Source of the DNA: Bacteriovorax stolpii | GTDB taxonomy: Bacteria > Bdellovibrionota > Bacteriovoracia > Bacteriovoracales > Bacteriovoracaceae | Length of the DNA stretch: 39,489 nt | Direction of reading: 5' to 3' | Assembly: GCA_945860895.1 (NCBI GenBank) | Contig: CAMASK010000022.1 | Span: forward strand, 1 to 39,489 | Shown: piece after piece, positions 24,160 through 32,686 of the stretch | How the letters are laid out: each line of letters begins with the position of its first letter | Numbering within the stretch: position 1 is the first letter of the stretch | Made by a program: the position numbers and the translations under genes | Notes under the pieces: model-generated | What the model saw: only the letters and a program-made list of their open reading frames with translations | What the model was told of the DNA's origin: nothing | The model's database searches: none

Positions 24160-24579
24160 TTAGTTCGTCTTCTCCACTTCCGTGACTAAAGCAATATTTG
24201 AAATGCCTGCTTTCTTCAAGTTAGCGATAAGCTTAGCTACTTTTTCATACTTCAACTGATAATCAGCTCGAAGATAAATGACATCAGTTTTACTGGCCTT
24301 CAACTGTTTCAAAATTGATGGGATCATATCATTAGACATAATCATATTTTTACCTAAGAAATACTGATCTTTACTTGTAATAGATAAAATAACCAGTTCA
24401 GGACGTAGACCAACATTGGTCACCTTTTGAGTTTTAGGTAACTTCAAATCAATCCCACTAAAAAGCATGGGGGCCGTCACCATAAAAATCACCAGGAGCA
24501 CCAACATAACATCCACCATTGGAGTTACGTTAATATCAGCTACCGGACCTTTTTTTGCGCCACCTAAGTTCATCCCCAT
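24160..24579 (-). CDS. tolR: TolR (ExbD/TolR family)
   Basis: Inner-membrane stator component, 139 residues: a short cytoplasmic start (ADINVTPMVDVMLVLLVIFM), one membrane helix at about 22-42 and a periplasmic domain. D23, in the helix, is the conserved Asp that carries protons in ExbD/TolR. Position between tolQ and the TolA-like gene supports TolR over ExbD. Two ATGs are possible (24579, or 24573 two codons later); both have purine-rich sequence upstream. Confidence 0.93.
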   Translation of the reverse strand: MGMNLGGAKKGPVADINVTPMVDVMLVLLVIFMVTAPMLFSGIDLKLPKTQKVTNVGLRPELVILSITSKDQYFLGKNMIMSNDMIPSILKQLKASKTDVIYLRADYQLKYEKVAKLIANLKKAGISNIALVTEVEKTN

Positions 24580-24583
24580 GGGA

Positions 24584-25285
24584 CTAATCCTTCTTAATTA
24601 AAATAGATCTTTCAATCAGGTTTAAGAAGTCCTGTGAAAATGATTCCATTTGAGAATTGATAAGCGAAATTTTGTTGTTGAAAATATTATAAAACCAAAC
24701 GGCTGGGATTGCAGCTGCTAGGCCAACAGCTGTTGCAACAAGAGCCTCAGCAATACCAGGTGCAACAGCCTCAATGCTTCCACCGCCAGATGATAGGCCA
24801 GAGAAAGCATCAATAATTCCCCAAACTGTTCCAAATAAACCAATAAAAGGAGAGATTGAACCTATAGAAGCAAGAGTTGAAACTCTTAGATCCATTTTTT
24901 CATTGGCGGTATTGCTGCCAGTTTTTAAAGCACGCTCAAGGGACTGAAATCCATGTTCGCTAAAATGATCGGCTATGGATCCTTTTTTTCCAGCTACTAA
25001 CTTCTCGCCTACTTTATTTAATTCCTCATATCCGCGACGGAACATAAGGCTTATGGTTGAATCATGATTTTCATTGGCTTCACGATTAATTTCAGAAAGT
25101 GAATTTGAACTCTTAAAAAAATGAAAGAACTTGTCGTTGGCCTCGATGACTATTTTTAATTCTTTGTATTTCTGTAAAATAATTGTCCAGGACAAAACCG
25201 AAGCAAGTACTAAAAGAATCAAAACAATCTTAACGACTACACCAGATTCCCAAAGAATTTGCCAAATATTCAGACTTCCATGCAT
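24584..25285 (-). CDS. tolQ: TolQ (MotA/TolQ/ExbB proton channel family)
   Basis: Inner-membrane proton-channel subunit, 233 residues, with three membrane helices at about 16-35, 130-155 and 170-195. The family core is clear: STLASIGSISPFIGLFGTVWGI, then GIAEALVATAVGLAAAIPAVWFYN. It works with TolR to energise the TolA-like protein. An AGAGG ribosome site precedes the ATG. Its start is 9 bases after the upstream membrane protein gene, so the tol genes appear to be the distal part of a longer operon that begins at sppA. Confidence 0.94.
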   Translation of the reverse strand: MHGSLNIWQILWESGVVVKIVLILLVLASVLSWTIILQKYKELKIVIEANDKFFHFFKSSNSLSEINREANENHDSTISLMFRRGYEELNKVGEKLVAGKKGSIADHFSEHGFQSLERALKTGSNTANEKMDLRVSTLASIGSISPFIGLFGTVWGIIDAFSGLSSGGGSIEAVAPGIAEALVATAVGLAAAIPAVWFYNIFNNKISLINSQMESFSQDFLNLIERSILIKKD

Positions 25286-25294
25286 GAAATACCT

Positions 25295-26137
25295 CTATCT
25301 TAGAAGCTTACGGGCAGAACTTATGAACTGATCCCTATATGTATAATAAAAAAAAGATATCATCCAAATAACGCCGAGGAAAGCCAAGTTAAGCTTCTTA
25401 CCCAAACGGAATGGAGAAAAATCGTCACCCCACACTGGATCGAGTCCGAACAAGGACCCCATAGGGGCAACAAACAGAACCAAAAAACAAACTACGTTAC
25501 TCCAGCTTTTGAAGGATTTACCTGAGAGATAAATGAGAGATAGATAACAAAGAACAATATAAGGAATTAAACCATAATAATCTGGGACACTCATTCTGAA
25601 TGCGACTGCAAAAATAATGGTATAGCACAAACCAAGCCATAAGCGATGAGGCTGAATTTTTTGATTCAAAACATCATCTAAATAAGCAATGACAATAAAT
25701 TCAATTCCAAAGAAAATGAAAAGCCCAAAATAGGAAGCAATTTGGTAGTACCAATAGCCCACATTCTGCCTTACAAAGATAGTGTTACCCATCGTAACAT
25801 AACTAATGATCATGAAGATCGCTACTATGATCACTTTTTGATCAGGCCAAATAACAAGTTCTTGCACCAATTGCTTAAATGATTTTAGTTCATATAGACG
25901 AACCTTAAACCAACGATTTAAAAGATAAAGTGAAAATAGTTTAGAAACGATTAAAATTTCCCATTGGTTATTGTGCAACCAAGATTCGACAATACTTATT
26001 TCATGATCTAGCAGGAAGTGAAAAAAAGCTCCAACCGAACTAAGACTTACCACAAGGATAACGAAGATGAGCTGAAAAATGGTGTAGTATTTTACGTTCT
26101 GAAGAAGTTGTCCCGACGAAGACTCATGAGAATTCAT
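25295..26137 (-). CDS. Unknown seven- or eight-helix membrane protein
   Basis: A 280-residue integral membrane protein. Hydrophobic segments lie at about 17-38, 57-77, 99-117, 125-152, 165-182, 186-203, 211-228 and 250-267. Charged pairs occur in several loops (DDVLNQ, GDDFSPFR). I recognise no catalytic motif or transporter signature. It overlaps the previous gene by one base (TAATG) and precedes tolQ by 9 bases, so it is co-translated with envelope genes. A role in the Tol or lipopolysaccharide machinery is guilt by association only. Confidence 0.8.
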   Translation of the reverse strand: MNSHESSSGQLLQNVKYYTIFQLIFVILVVSLSSVGAFFHFLLDHEISIVESWLHNNQWEILIVSKLFSLYLLNRWFKVRLYELKSFKQLVQELVIWPDQKVIIVAIFMIISYVTMGNTIFVRQNVGYWYYQIASYFGLFIFFGIEFIVIAYLDDVLNQKIQPHRLWLGLCYTIIFAVAFRMSVPDYYGLIPYIVLCYLSLIYLSGKSFKSWSNVVCFLVLFVAPMGSLFGLDPVWGDDFSPFRLGKKLNLAFLGVIWMISFFYYTYRDQFISSARKLLR

Positions 26138-27033
26138 TAAAGCACTTTTTCATCAGGGGAAATCCACTTTATCTGCATTTCAGGAGATGGATAAAGTTTT
26201 ACATAATCTTTATATTGAACATTCGCTTTAAAATAATTATTCAACTTTTGAAGTAAGTGAAAATAGACATTCCATAATTCCGGCTGCGATTTCAAAAATA
26301 CGTCCATCTTCTTTGTCGTCTCAAACTGCTGCTGAAATGTATAGCCTTTGGAATTAATCTGATTTGTATAATTTTTCAGAAGTTCTTCCAGAATACTCAT
26401 ATCTGGCTTAGCGCCCTGAAAGCTAGTGCCAGCGAGATTTTTTAATTTCTGAGTCCCTACATTATTTTTAAAGTAGCCTGCTTCAAGACGTAAGTAATCT
26501 TCCAAAAACAAAAGTGAAATTTCAAGTTTGCTTAGATCCAGTGCGCGAATAAAAGGGACAGACATTAAAAGAATTATATCCCCATTACTGCCCGGAAGCG
26601 CAGCTCTGACCATGACGGGATTGTTAATTAATAATATTTTAAATTTTTTCTGAACAAATCCCATCTTTTGCAAAGTCGTTTTAAAAGAGTAATCTAAACC
26701 ATAGTCAGGTTTTTCAAAGTCCCAACCAAGAATCGGAGCATTCTTAACCAACCAATATTCAGAGATAAATCCCCACATTTCATCCTCAGGTGGATAATTA
26801 TAGCGAAGGTGATCTAAGTTGATTTGCTCTTTCTTCAAAATAGCAACCTGCTGCTTCTTTTGAAAAGCAGATTCAGAAAGCCCATCTTTTTGTAACACTT
26901 TTTTAACTGAACTGAAATTAACCAGCTCAAGCTCCTTATCTTCCTGGAGTTTGCTGGTTTGTGCAGAAGCCACTAAATTGAGCATCAAGAAGAAACTACT
27001 GAACGCGAGTTTCACCCTGTATGTATTGATCAT
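26137..27033 (-). CDS. Unknown secreted protein in the lapB-tol operon
   Basis: A 298-residue protein with a signal peptide (hydrophobic core at about 9-22, cleavage near ASA-Q at 25). The rest is soluble, helical and moderately charged. It contains a region LINNPVMVRAALPGSNGDIILLMSVPFIRALDLSKLEI-like in mixed hydrophobic pattern, reminiscent of a compact alpha/beta core, and I see no HExxH or other metal motif. GGGGAAG lies six bases before the ATG. It overlaps the end of the SH3-like gene by 38 bases. The function is unknown; location suggests a periplasmic envelope role. Confidence 0.78.
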   Translation of the reverse strand: MINTYRVKLAFSSFFLMLNLVASAQTSKLQEDKELELVNFSSVKKVLQKDGLSESAFQKKQQVAILKKEQINLDHLRYNYPPEDEMWGFISEYWLVKNAPILGWDFEKPDYGLDYSFKTTLQKMGFVQKKFKILLINNPVMVRAALPGSNGDIILLMSVPFIRALDLSKLEISLLFLEDYLRLEAGYFKNNVGTQKLKNLAGTSFQGAKPDMSILEELLKNYTNQINSKGYTFQQQFETTKKMDVFLKSQPELWNVYFHLLQKLNNYFKANVQYKDYVKLYPSPEMQIKWISPDEKVL

Positions 27034-27391
27034 AGAGTCTTCCCCAATAATAGAGTTCCGATAAATCTAAGTTGAGATTATCAAAAAACTTTGGATATTT
27101 TCCCTGAAAACAATCAGGTTTTTTTTCACTAAGGTACTGTTTCAAAATGAAGCCACGATAGTCAGCAACCTGAACATAAGCCCATTCTGGATATGCTGAA
27201 ACTTTTGATGATTCAATCACTTTAACGGGATGAGCACATTGGATGGTTGTTAAAGAGGCAGATGTGCTGACAGACGATTGATGAACATGTCCAAACAAAG
27301 GCTGCATATAAAAGATCCCAACCACTTTTTCATCTGTAGAAGTTGTTTCGGCAAAACTTAAAAATGAAGACAATAATAAGATTAAAATCAT
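26996..27391 (-). CDS. Small secreted protein with SH3-like fold
   Basis: A 131-residue protein: signal peptide 1-14 (MILILLLSSFLSFA), then a beta-rich stretch ending YPEWAYVQVADYRGFILKQYL, which is the typical last strands of a bacterial SH3 domain (W-A-Y-V-x-V ... G-F/Y-I). Bacterial SH3 domains often bind peptidoglycan or protein peptides in the periplasm. Two Cys (in QCAHP and DCFQG) may form a disulfide. Its ATG follows the lapB stop with no gap (TAAATG), so translation is coupled to lapB. Confidence 0.75.
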   Translation of the reverse strand: MILILLLSSFLSFAETTSTDEKVVGIFYMQPLFGHVHQSSVSTSASLTTIQCAHPVKVIESSKVSAYPEWAYVQVADYRGFILKQYLSEKKPDCFQGKYPKFFDNLNLDLSELYYWGRLYDQYIQGETRVQ

Positions 27392-28621
27392 TTATACCTT
27401 CCAGCGGAACTGAATGGTTTCCCAATTATGGCACTGAGGACAACGCCAAAAAATCTCATCTGAATTATAACCACATTGTGAACAGTAGTGACGACTAAGA
27501 GAACTATGTAGATTATTTAAAAGACTCTTAGTATGAAGGAGAGCTTCTTCATTTTTTCCAACTTCAATTAAAATTTTTATGAACTCAACTTTTAGAACAT
27601 CAGAGTGACCATGATTTTTCATCCAGCCATCCAGCAGATCAAAAGCATCGCCAGTCTTGTTCAGATCTTTTAATAAGCGAATTTTTGAAAGCACCACGGA
27701 TGGAGAATTCATTAAATCCACATCATTGAGGCCTAAGAAATATTCCCTTAAAAGCTCCAGACGCTGACTATATTCTTCTTTTTGAGGAAGCTTGTTGTTA
27801 AAATTATCCAGCGAAACAAATATAAAAGTTGCATACATAGGATGCTCTTTCAAAAGTTCTAAAAGAACACCGTTGGCATCCTCCATCTTTCCAAGAACCA
27901 AAAATAACTTAAGTCTGAGAATCTTAGCCGAAACCGAAGGGGCAAAACGAAAAGCATCTTCTAATTCTTCAGTACAAGCCTTGAATTGGCCTTGCTCAAA
28001 CAACGCTTTTGCCTTCTGTACAAGAATGTGAGAGATGGTTTCAGATTGATTTTCCTGACCAACCTTAGATAGCATGATGCGGTAGTTGTAGGCTTGATCC
28101 CAATCTTCGATGTCTTCATAGATACGACAAAGAGAATGAATAACATCTTGTTGATCACGATTGATTTTTAAAACATCTTTATAAGTTTCAATTGCTTTAT
28201 CAATGAATCCACCCTTATCAAAATCTAGGGCCAATTCTTTGAGTGCCAGAAGACGAGTTGATTCAGAAATATTCTCACGCGCAATTAAAGACCGATGAAT
28301 TGAAATGGCTTTTTCAATCTCTCCATTAGATCTAAATAGACCACCAAGAGCAAAATAGGTTTCGATGGTTTCACGATTCAGGTCAACGGCATTTAAGAAC
28401 TCTTTGATGGCGAGATCTTTATTCCCTTCAATTAAGTATTGAGTGGCATTTAAAAAGATTCGTGATTGTGCTTCAAAAATAGAATTGCGATATTTTTTTG
28501 AAAGCTTAACAGCACGGTCTCTCTCAATTACGTAGTGATAGATGAGGACAAGTGTAATTACAACCGCTACCACGGTTAATAAATTCTCTTTTCCCCAATC
28601 TAATAGAAAGCTGTAATCCAA
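27392..28621 (-). CDS. lapB: Lipopolysaccharide assembly protein B (TPR protein with rubredoxin-like zinc domain)
   Basis: A 409-residue protein with one N-terminal membrane anchor (about 13-30), a solenoid of TPR repeats (about 55-360) and a C-terminal zinc ribbon with C380, C383, C394 and C397 (YCSQCGY ... WRCPQCHNW). This architecture is that of LapB/YciM, which tunes lipopolysaccharide synthesis, in Escherichia coli through FtsH-mediated LpxC degradation. The start is a TTG: the only suitable ribosome site (TAGGAAAC, overlapping the sppA stop) is seven bases upstream of it and no early in-frame ATG exists. It lies 9 bases after sppA, in the same operon as tolQRAB. Confidence 0.88.
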   Translation of the reverse strand: MDYSFLLDWGKENLLTVVAVVITLVLIYHYVIERDRAVKLSKKYRNSIFEAQSRIFLNATQYLIEGNKDLAIKEFLNAVDLNRETIETYFALGGLFRSNGEIEKAISIHRSLIARENISESTRLLALKELALDFDKGGFIDKAIETYKDVLKINRDQQDVIHSLCRIYEDIEDWDQAYNYRIMLSKVGQENQSETISHILVQKAKALFEQGQFKACTEELEDAFRFAPSVSAKILRLKLFLVLGKMEDANGVLLELLKEHPMYATFIFVSLDNFNNKLPQKEEYSQRLELLREYFLGLNDVDLMNSPSVVLSKIRLLKDLNKTGDAFDLLDGWMKNHGHSDVLKVEFIKILIEVGKNEEALLHTKSLLNNLHSSLSRHYCSQCGYNSDEIFWRCPQCHNWETIQFRWKV

Positions 28622-28630
28622 ATGAGTTTC

Positions 28631-29554
28631 CTATGGTTGATACAAGAAAGCAGGGCCAGTTGGAGCAACTACTTTTTGCTTAATCAAAGTAAGAGCATCC
28701 TGGCTGTCTTCTATTAAATCCGATAATGAGAATTTTTTACGGGCCGGCTTCATATATCTCAAGGCAAACTTGCCTTTTAATTTAAGCTCTTTATGAATGG
28801 CTCGACCGGCTTCCCAGAGTCCACCTAACTCATCCACAAGACCAAATTCTTTTGCTTCAGTTCCATGAAAAATCTGACCCTGTGCCAGTTCATTAATATC
28901 TTTTGTGAGTCGATCTTTTCTCACGGCTGAAATGTCAGCAATAAATTGTTTATGAGTGCCAGCAAGAAGATTTGTTAAGTAGGCACGCTCTTCATCGGTC
29001 ATTGGTCTAGCGGGAGAACCTATATCTTTATAACGGCCGGCTTTGATCACTTCCGGTCGAAACTTCACAAATTTAAACAGTTCTGAAAGATCCGCCATCT
29101 GCATGATCACACCAATTGAGCCAGTTAAGGTACCTGCATTTGCATAAATCTTACGAGTCGCAGCCCCAATATAGTAACCACCTGATGCGGCAACGGAGCC
29201 AAAACTTGAATAGATAGGCTTTTTCTTATCAATACGTCTTACTTCTTCATATATTTCTTGAGTCGGAGCTACTGCACCACCGGGAGAATCAATACGTAGA
29301 ATAATTGCCTTAATGCTTTCTTCTTCTTCGGCAGCCATAAGCATCTCAACCACTTTACGAGATTCACGAATCTCATTTTCAATTGTGATAACTGCAATAG
29401 GAGCATTCATAGAATTGGTCAAAAGATCTGCACTTAAATTGTCTGCATTTTTTAGTTTCGACACTGTGAAAAAGGCAAAAATAATGAAAATAAAAAACAG
29501 GACAGTGACTAAGATAAAAATTCCAACTATCCCTTTAGATCGTTCGCGACTCAC
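28631..29554 (-). CDS. sppA: Signal peptide peptidase SppA, short form
   Basis: Membrane-anchored serine protease that degrades leftover signal peptides, 307 residues. One membrane helix lies at about 9-31, then the S49 domain. The Ser-Lys dyad is S124 in GSVAASGGYYIG and K176 in AGRYKDIGSPAR, 52 residues apart as in Bacillus subtilis SppA. The single-domain length fits this short form. I place the start at the GTG at 29554, because GGAAGGAG lies exactly five bases upstream; the in-frame ATG at 29569 overlaps that site and has none of its own. A TATACT -10-like box lies upstream at about 29595, with a poor -35. Confidence 0.92.
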   Translation of the reverse strand: MSRERSKGIVGIFILVTVLFFIFIIFAFFTVSKLKNADNLSADLLTNSMNAPIAVITIENEIRESRKVVEMLMAAEEEESIKAIILRIDSPGGAVAPTQEIYEEVRRIDKKKPIYSSFGSVAASGGYYIGAATRKIYANAGTLTGSIGVIMQMADLSELFKFVKFRPEVIKAGRYKDIGSPARPMTDEERAYLTNLLAGTHKQFIADISAVRKDRLTKDINELAQGQIFHGTEAKEFGLVDELGGLWEAGRAIHKELKLKGKFALRYMKPARKKFSLSDLIEDSQDALTLIKQKVVAPTGPAFLYQP

Positions 29555-29627
29555 GAGGACTCCTTCCATTGGTTTCCATGAGCCTAAAGTATAAGGGTAT
29601 TTGGGAGAAAAAGGAATGTTTAACTAA

Positions 29628-30971
29628 TTAAAACCATATACTTGAACTGCATTCATCTTCGAGGCGCAGAATTTCTTCTTTAAGGGAGGCAGGAACACCC
29701 AGACGACTCTTATTCATCAGACGTGCGTATTCTTGGGTATACTGGTCAGAAATTCCTGGATCTTCAATCACAATCAGGGTCTCATCGTTTATATAATTTG
29801 CAGCGTCAGACCAGTTTTGAGAACCCATTATCACGCTTTTATTATCAATCACCGCAAATTTATGATGGAGAATGTCGCCTCTTGCTAAGATTGCCGTACC
29901 AATCTGAGTAATTGGCTTTTTCCAGACTTTATTGTCAGCTTCATAAGTGCAATTCTGAGAAAGCATTTTCATTCCGGCCATATCAAAAAGCTCTGAATAA
30001 TCACGGAATGCAAATTTTGATTCAACTAAAAAGCCCATATCAACGCCATCATTGTGGCGACTCTCTAGTACGTTTGCAATTTTTTGATCAGAGAAGACAA
30101 ATAATGCGGCATACACGGATTTGGTAGCTTTCTGTAAGTGAGATGCCATCAACCCATTAACCGACTCTTCCCAGCGATAGCGAGCAGAAGTTGGAGAAAA
30201 TTGAATACTGATTTTTATTCCTCCAACTGTAACTGTTTGTGATCCACGATAAGTCTTATTATGTCCAAAGTTTCCACGCTTACCATTGCCCCAAAGTTGG
30301 GAAAATTCTTCTTCGAAAGCTTCACCCACTCCTTGAGAATTTATAGTTATCATTGAGTTTGCATTACCACGAGACGTAGCTGATAAAATGTCTCCATGAA
30401 TACAACTTAGTGTAAAGTTAGCAGAACTTACGATTGTTGATTTTCCATCTACTACCATAAATTTATGATGCATTAACCCTGAACCATTGGAATCATCGTA
30501 AGTGTCATCAATAAGGGGAATGTTGTTTCGTTGAAGCATATACACAGCATCTCTGCTCTCAAGCTCCTCACGACTGATTTTTCCATCGCCGTCCATGTCT
30601 ACAAAAGCTTTTAGTTCATTCAACTTTGTGGCTTCATATTCATCTTCTGAACCCAGCTCTCTTTGCGTCATAACAGTAAAGTTATAATCATGCTCAAGAA
30701 CAATACGAACATCAACGCCTTCATTTTTCTTCTTAATCAAAGCTGCTGCCACAAGTGGTAAGCGTAATTCTTGGACAGCGATAAAAATTGTTTTTTTAGC
30801 TTTTTCAATATTCTCTAAAATTACACCTTCTAAATTGTCTCCAGAGCGAGAAATATTTCGGTAAGGATCTACATATGAGGCTTTTGGATTGTGATTGAAA
30901 TATGCCTTAACACTTCCCCAACCTTGGCTAGTGATTAAGACGCTCAGCAGGGTCAGTTGCCATAATTTCAT
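29628..30971 (-). CDS. Secreted phospholipase-D-superfamily protein with inserted EF-hand
   Basis: A 447-residue secreted protein with signal peptide (MKLWQLTLLSVLITSQGWGS). It has both HKD motifs of the PLD superfamily: H168, K170, D175 (MHHKFMVVDGKS, then SSANFT) and H369, K371, D376 (LHHKFAVIDNKS, then GSQNWSD), so an active phospholipase or nuclease site can form. Between strands of the first half, at 125-136, sits a canonical calcium loop DMDGDGKISREE (D1, D3, D5, G6, I8, E12), a single EF-hand. I chose the ATG at 30971, which gives a clean signal peptide, over an in-frame start 20 codons upstream. Substrate could be lipid or DNA; in a predator, prey material is a natural guess. Confidence 0.85.
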   Translation of the reverse strand: MKLWQLTLLSVLITSQGWGSVKAYFNHNPKASYVDPYRNISRSGDNLEGVILENIEKAKKTIFIAVQELRLPLVAAALIKKKNEGVDVRIVLEHDYNFTVMTQRELGSEDEYEATKLNELKAFVDMDGDGKISREELESRDAVYMLQRNNIPLIDDTYDDSNGSGLMHHKFMVVDGKSTIVSSANFTLSCIHGDILSATSRGNANSMITINSQGVGEAFEEEFSQLWGNGKRGNFGHNKTYRGSQTVTVGGIKISIQFSPTSARYRWEESVNGLMASHLQKATKSVYAALFVFSDQKIANVLESRHNDGVDMGFLVESKFAFRDYSELFDMAGMKMLSQNCTYEADNKVWKKPITQIGTAILARGDILHHKFAVIDNKSVIMGSQNWSDAANYINDETLIVIEDPGISDQYTQEYARLMNKSRLGVPASLKEEILRLEDECSSSIWF

Positions 30972-31183
30972 GCAGGACGACCTTTTATTAATCTTACTAA
31001 TAACAGAGTTAAACTTTCCTAATATATTCAACCTTTGTCATCCTAAAAGTTCTAACAGTGGCATACATCAATAAATTTTACTTACCTTAACCACTTGAAA
31101 TGACGTTGGTTATTAAGTTTTCATTGTTCGTTCCGAAGAGACAGAGAGCTGGGCTTTATTTATTCTTCCAGCAAGGGAATTTT

Positions 31184-31429
31184 ATGAAAAATCTTGTTCT
31201 TCTTATTGCCTTAGTTTTTGTGGCCATTACTTATGCCAAAGATCCAATTGAGCGTGAGTCATTAGCAGACGCTGAGAATTTCAAAGTGGAAAAAGCGGTA
31301 GAACAGAAAGCAGCAAAGAGAACCATCTCAGGTGCAAAAGCAAAAAAAGGTGATGAGGAAGTTAACAACGAGGAAATTACTACGTCTGAAGATTCTGACG
31401 TACACTTCTGGAAATATTCGGAAGAATAA
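31184..31429 (+). CDS. Small secreted protein, 81 residues, unknown
   Basis: An 81-residue protein with a signal peptide (MKNLVLLIALVFVAITYA-K). The mature part is about 63 residues, highly charged and without hydrophobic core: a Glu/Lys-rich section, then KKGDEEVNNEE and a Trp-containing end (FWKYSEE). It looks intrinsically disordered. An AAGGGA site precedes this ATG; longer in-frame starts lack one and would bury the signal. Its last 50 bases overlap, antisense, the 3' end of rlmN. No family recognised. Confidence 0.65.
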   Translation: MKNLVLLIALVFVAITYAKDPIERESLADAENFKVEKAVEQKAAKRTISGAKAKKGDEEVNNEEITTSEDSDVHFWKYSEE

Positions 31430-32501
31430 CGGGTCTTGAGCTGTTATTATCCCAAACGTTTACTTTGTCGAATTCACTCTTCAATTGCCCACAGGCCGCA
31501 AGGATATCACTACCTTTGGTAGTCCGGATGGTACAAGTAAATCCGCGCTTAATCATATGATCTAAGAACCACATGATTTTCTCCTCTGAAGGACGCTTGT
31601 ATTCAGAGCCAGGATATTCATTAAATGGAATCAAATTTATCTTAGATTCTTTTGAATTCAAAAGTTCAGCCAACGCCACAACGTCTTCCATTTGATCATT
31701 CATGCCATCAATTAAAAGATACTCGTAAGTGATTCGACGATGAGCCTTCAAAGGAATTTTTTTAATCGCACCAAACAGACGCTCAAGATCATACACCTTG
31801 TTAATGGGCATAAGAGCAGTACGAACATCATTGCGTGCAGAGTGAAGAGAGATCGCAATATTGACGGTTGGAAAATCGATGGCAAGCTTTTCGATAGCGG
31901 GAACCATTCCAGAAGTTGAAAGTGTAATCCGACGCTGACCTAAACCAAGCCCCTGCTGACAGAGAAAAATCTCCGTCGCTTTTTTCATGTTTTCGTAGTT
32001 ATGAAGTGGTTCGCCCTGACCCATGTAAACGATGTTGGTGAGTTTATCACCAGAGGTATTATCATTAAGAAATTTCTGAACAGTGAGATACTGAAGAACA
32101 ACTTCCGACGGCTTAAGGTGGCGCTTAAGACCTTGGGTAGCCGTATGACAGAAGGTACAACCAACAGCACATCCTACTTGTGAAGAAACACAAAGAGTTA
32201 GACGATCCCGCGCTGGAATGGCCACTGTCTCAACTGTTTGACCATCCTGCATCTTTACTAAAAATTTTCTTGTTCCGTCTTTTGAAAGACCACTCCAGAC
32301 AATTTTTAATAAACTAAAATCATAATTTTCAATGAAGAATTCTTTGGCAGCTTTAGAGACGTTAGACCATTCATTTGGATCATGAACCCATTTTTTATAA
32401 ACCCAATTAAACATCTGAGTGGCGCCAAAAGGAGAAAATCCTTTCTCAATAAGAAGAGCCTTCAAATCATCATAAGTTAAATCGAAAAATGACTGTTTCA
32501 T
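31380..32501 (-). CDS. rlmN: Dual-specificity 23S rRNA/tRNA adenine-C2 methyltransferase RlmN
   Basis: Radical-SAM enzyme methylating C2 of A2503 in 23S rRNA and of A37 in some tRNAs. Of 373 residues, the iron-sulfur cysteines are C111, C115 and C118 (GCAVGCTFCHTATQG); the mechanistic Cys pair corresponds to C104 in LTLCVSSQ and C337 in ILAACGQL. Other blocks are YMGQGEPLHNYENM (SAM site) and ITLSTSGMVPAI. After CGQL a tail of about 33 residues continues, and this tail is the part that overlaps the small secreted gene on the other strand. The ATG has only a weak AGGG site. Confidence 0.96.
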   Translation of the reverse strand: MKQSFFDLTYDDLKALLIEKGFSPFGATQMFNWVYKKWVHDPNEWSNVSKAAKEFFIENYDFSLLKIVWSGLSKDGTRKFLVKMQDGQTVETVAIPARDRLTLCVSSQVGCAVGCTFCHTATQGLKRHLKPSEVVLQYLTVQKFLNDNTSGDKLTNIVYMGQGEPLHNYENMKKATEIFLCQQGLGLGQRRITLSTSGMVPAIEKLAIDFPTVNIAISLHSARNDVRTALMPINKVYDLERLFGAIKKIPLKAHRRITYEYLLIDGMNDQMEDVVALAELLNSKESKINLIPFNEYPGSEYKRPSEEKIMWFLDHMIKRGFTCTIRTTKGSDILAACGQLKSEFDKVNVWDNNSSRPVILPNISRSVRQNLQT

Positions 32502-32598
32502 GTTGCCCTATAATTAGTGGATGACACAGAATTTAGCAAGGAGAAAGGGCCAGGCTGGAGAAGATTACAATTCACTGATTTTAGGTATTTATTACACA

Positions 32599-32620
32599 TA
32601 GGGCTCCATAAGGAGCCCTA
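32599..32620. repeat. Perfect 9-bp hairpin between rlmN and the FHA gene
   Basis: TAGGGCTCC and GGAGCCCTA form a perfect inverted repeat around the four-base loop ATAA. No T run follows on either strand, so it is not a typical intrinsic terminator. It lies in the 185-base gap between divergent genes, about 50 bases before the ribosome site of the FHA gene, and could be an operator or part of that gene's leader. Confidence 0.6.
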
Positions 32621-32686
32621 GGCTTCTGATCTGTCCTGCCCGCAAGGCTCTACTATTAAGGAATTTTTATGAAGTCCGATTGGTAA

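Noticed and set aside
31100-31183. Longer start for the 81-residue secreted protein
   Set aside because: The extra 28 residues would precede the signal peptide, and no ribosome site is near that start; ATG at 31184 has AAGGGA.
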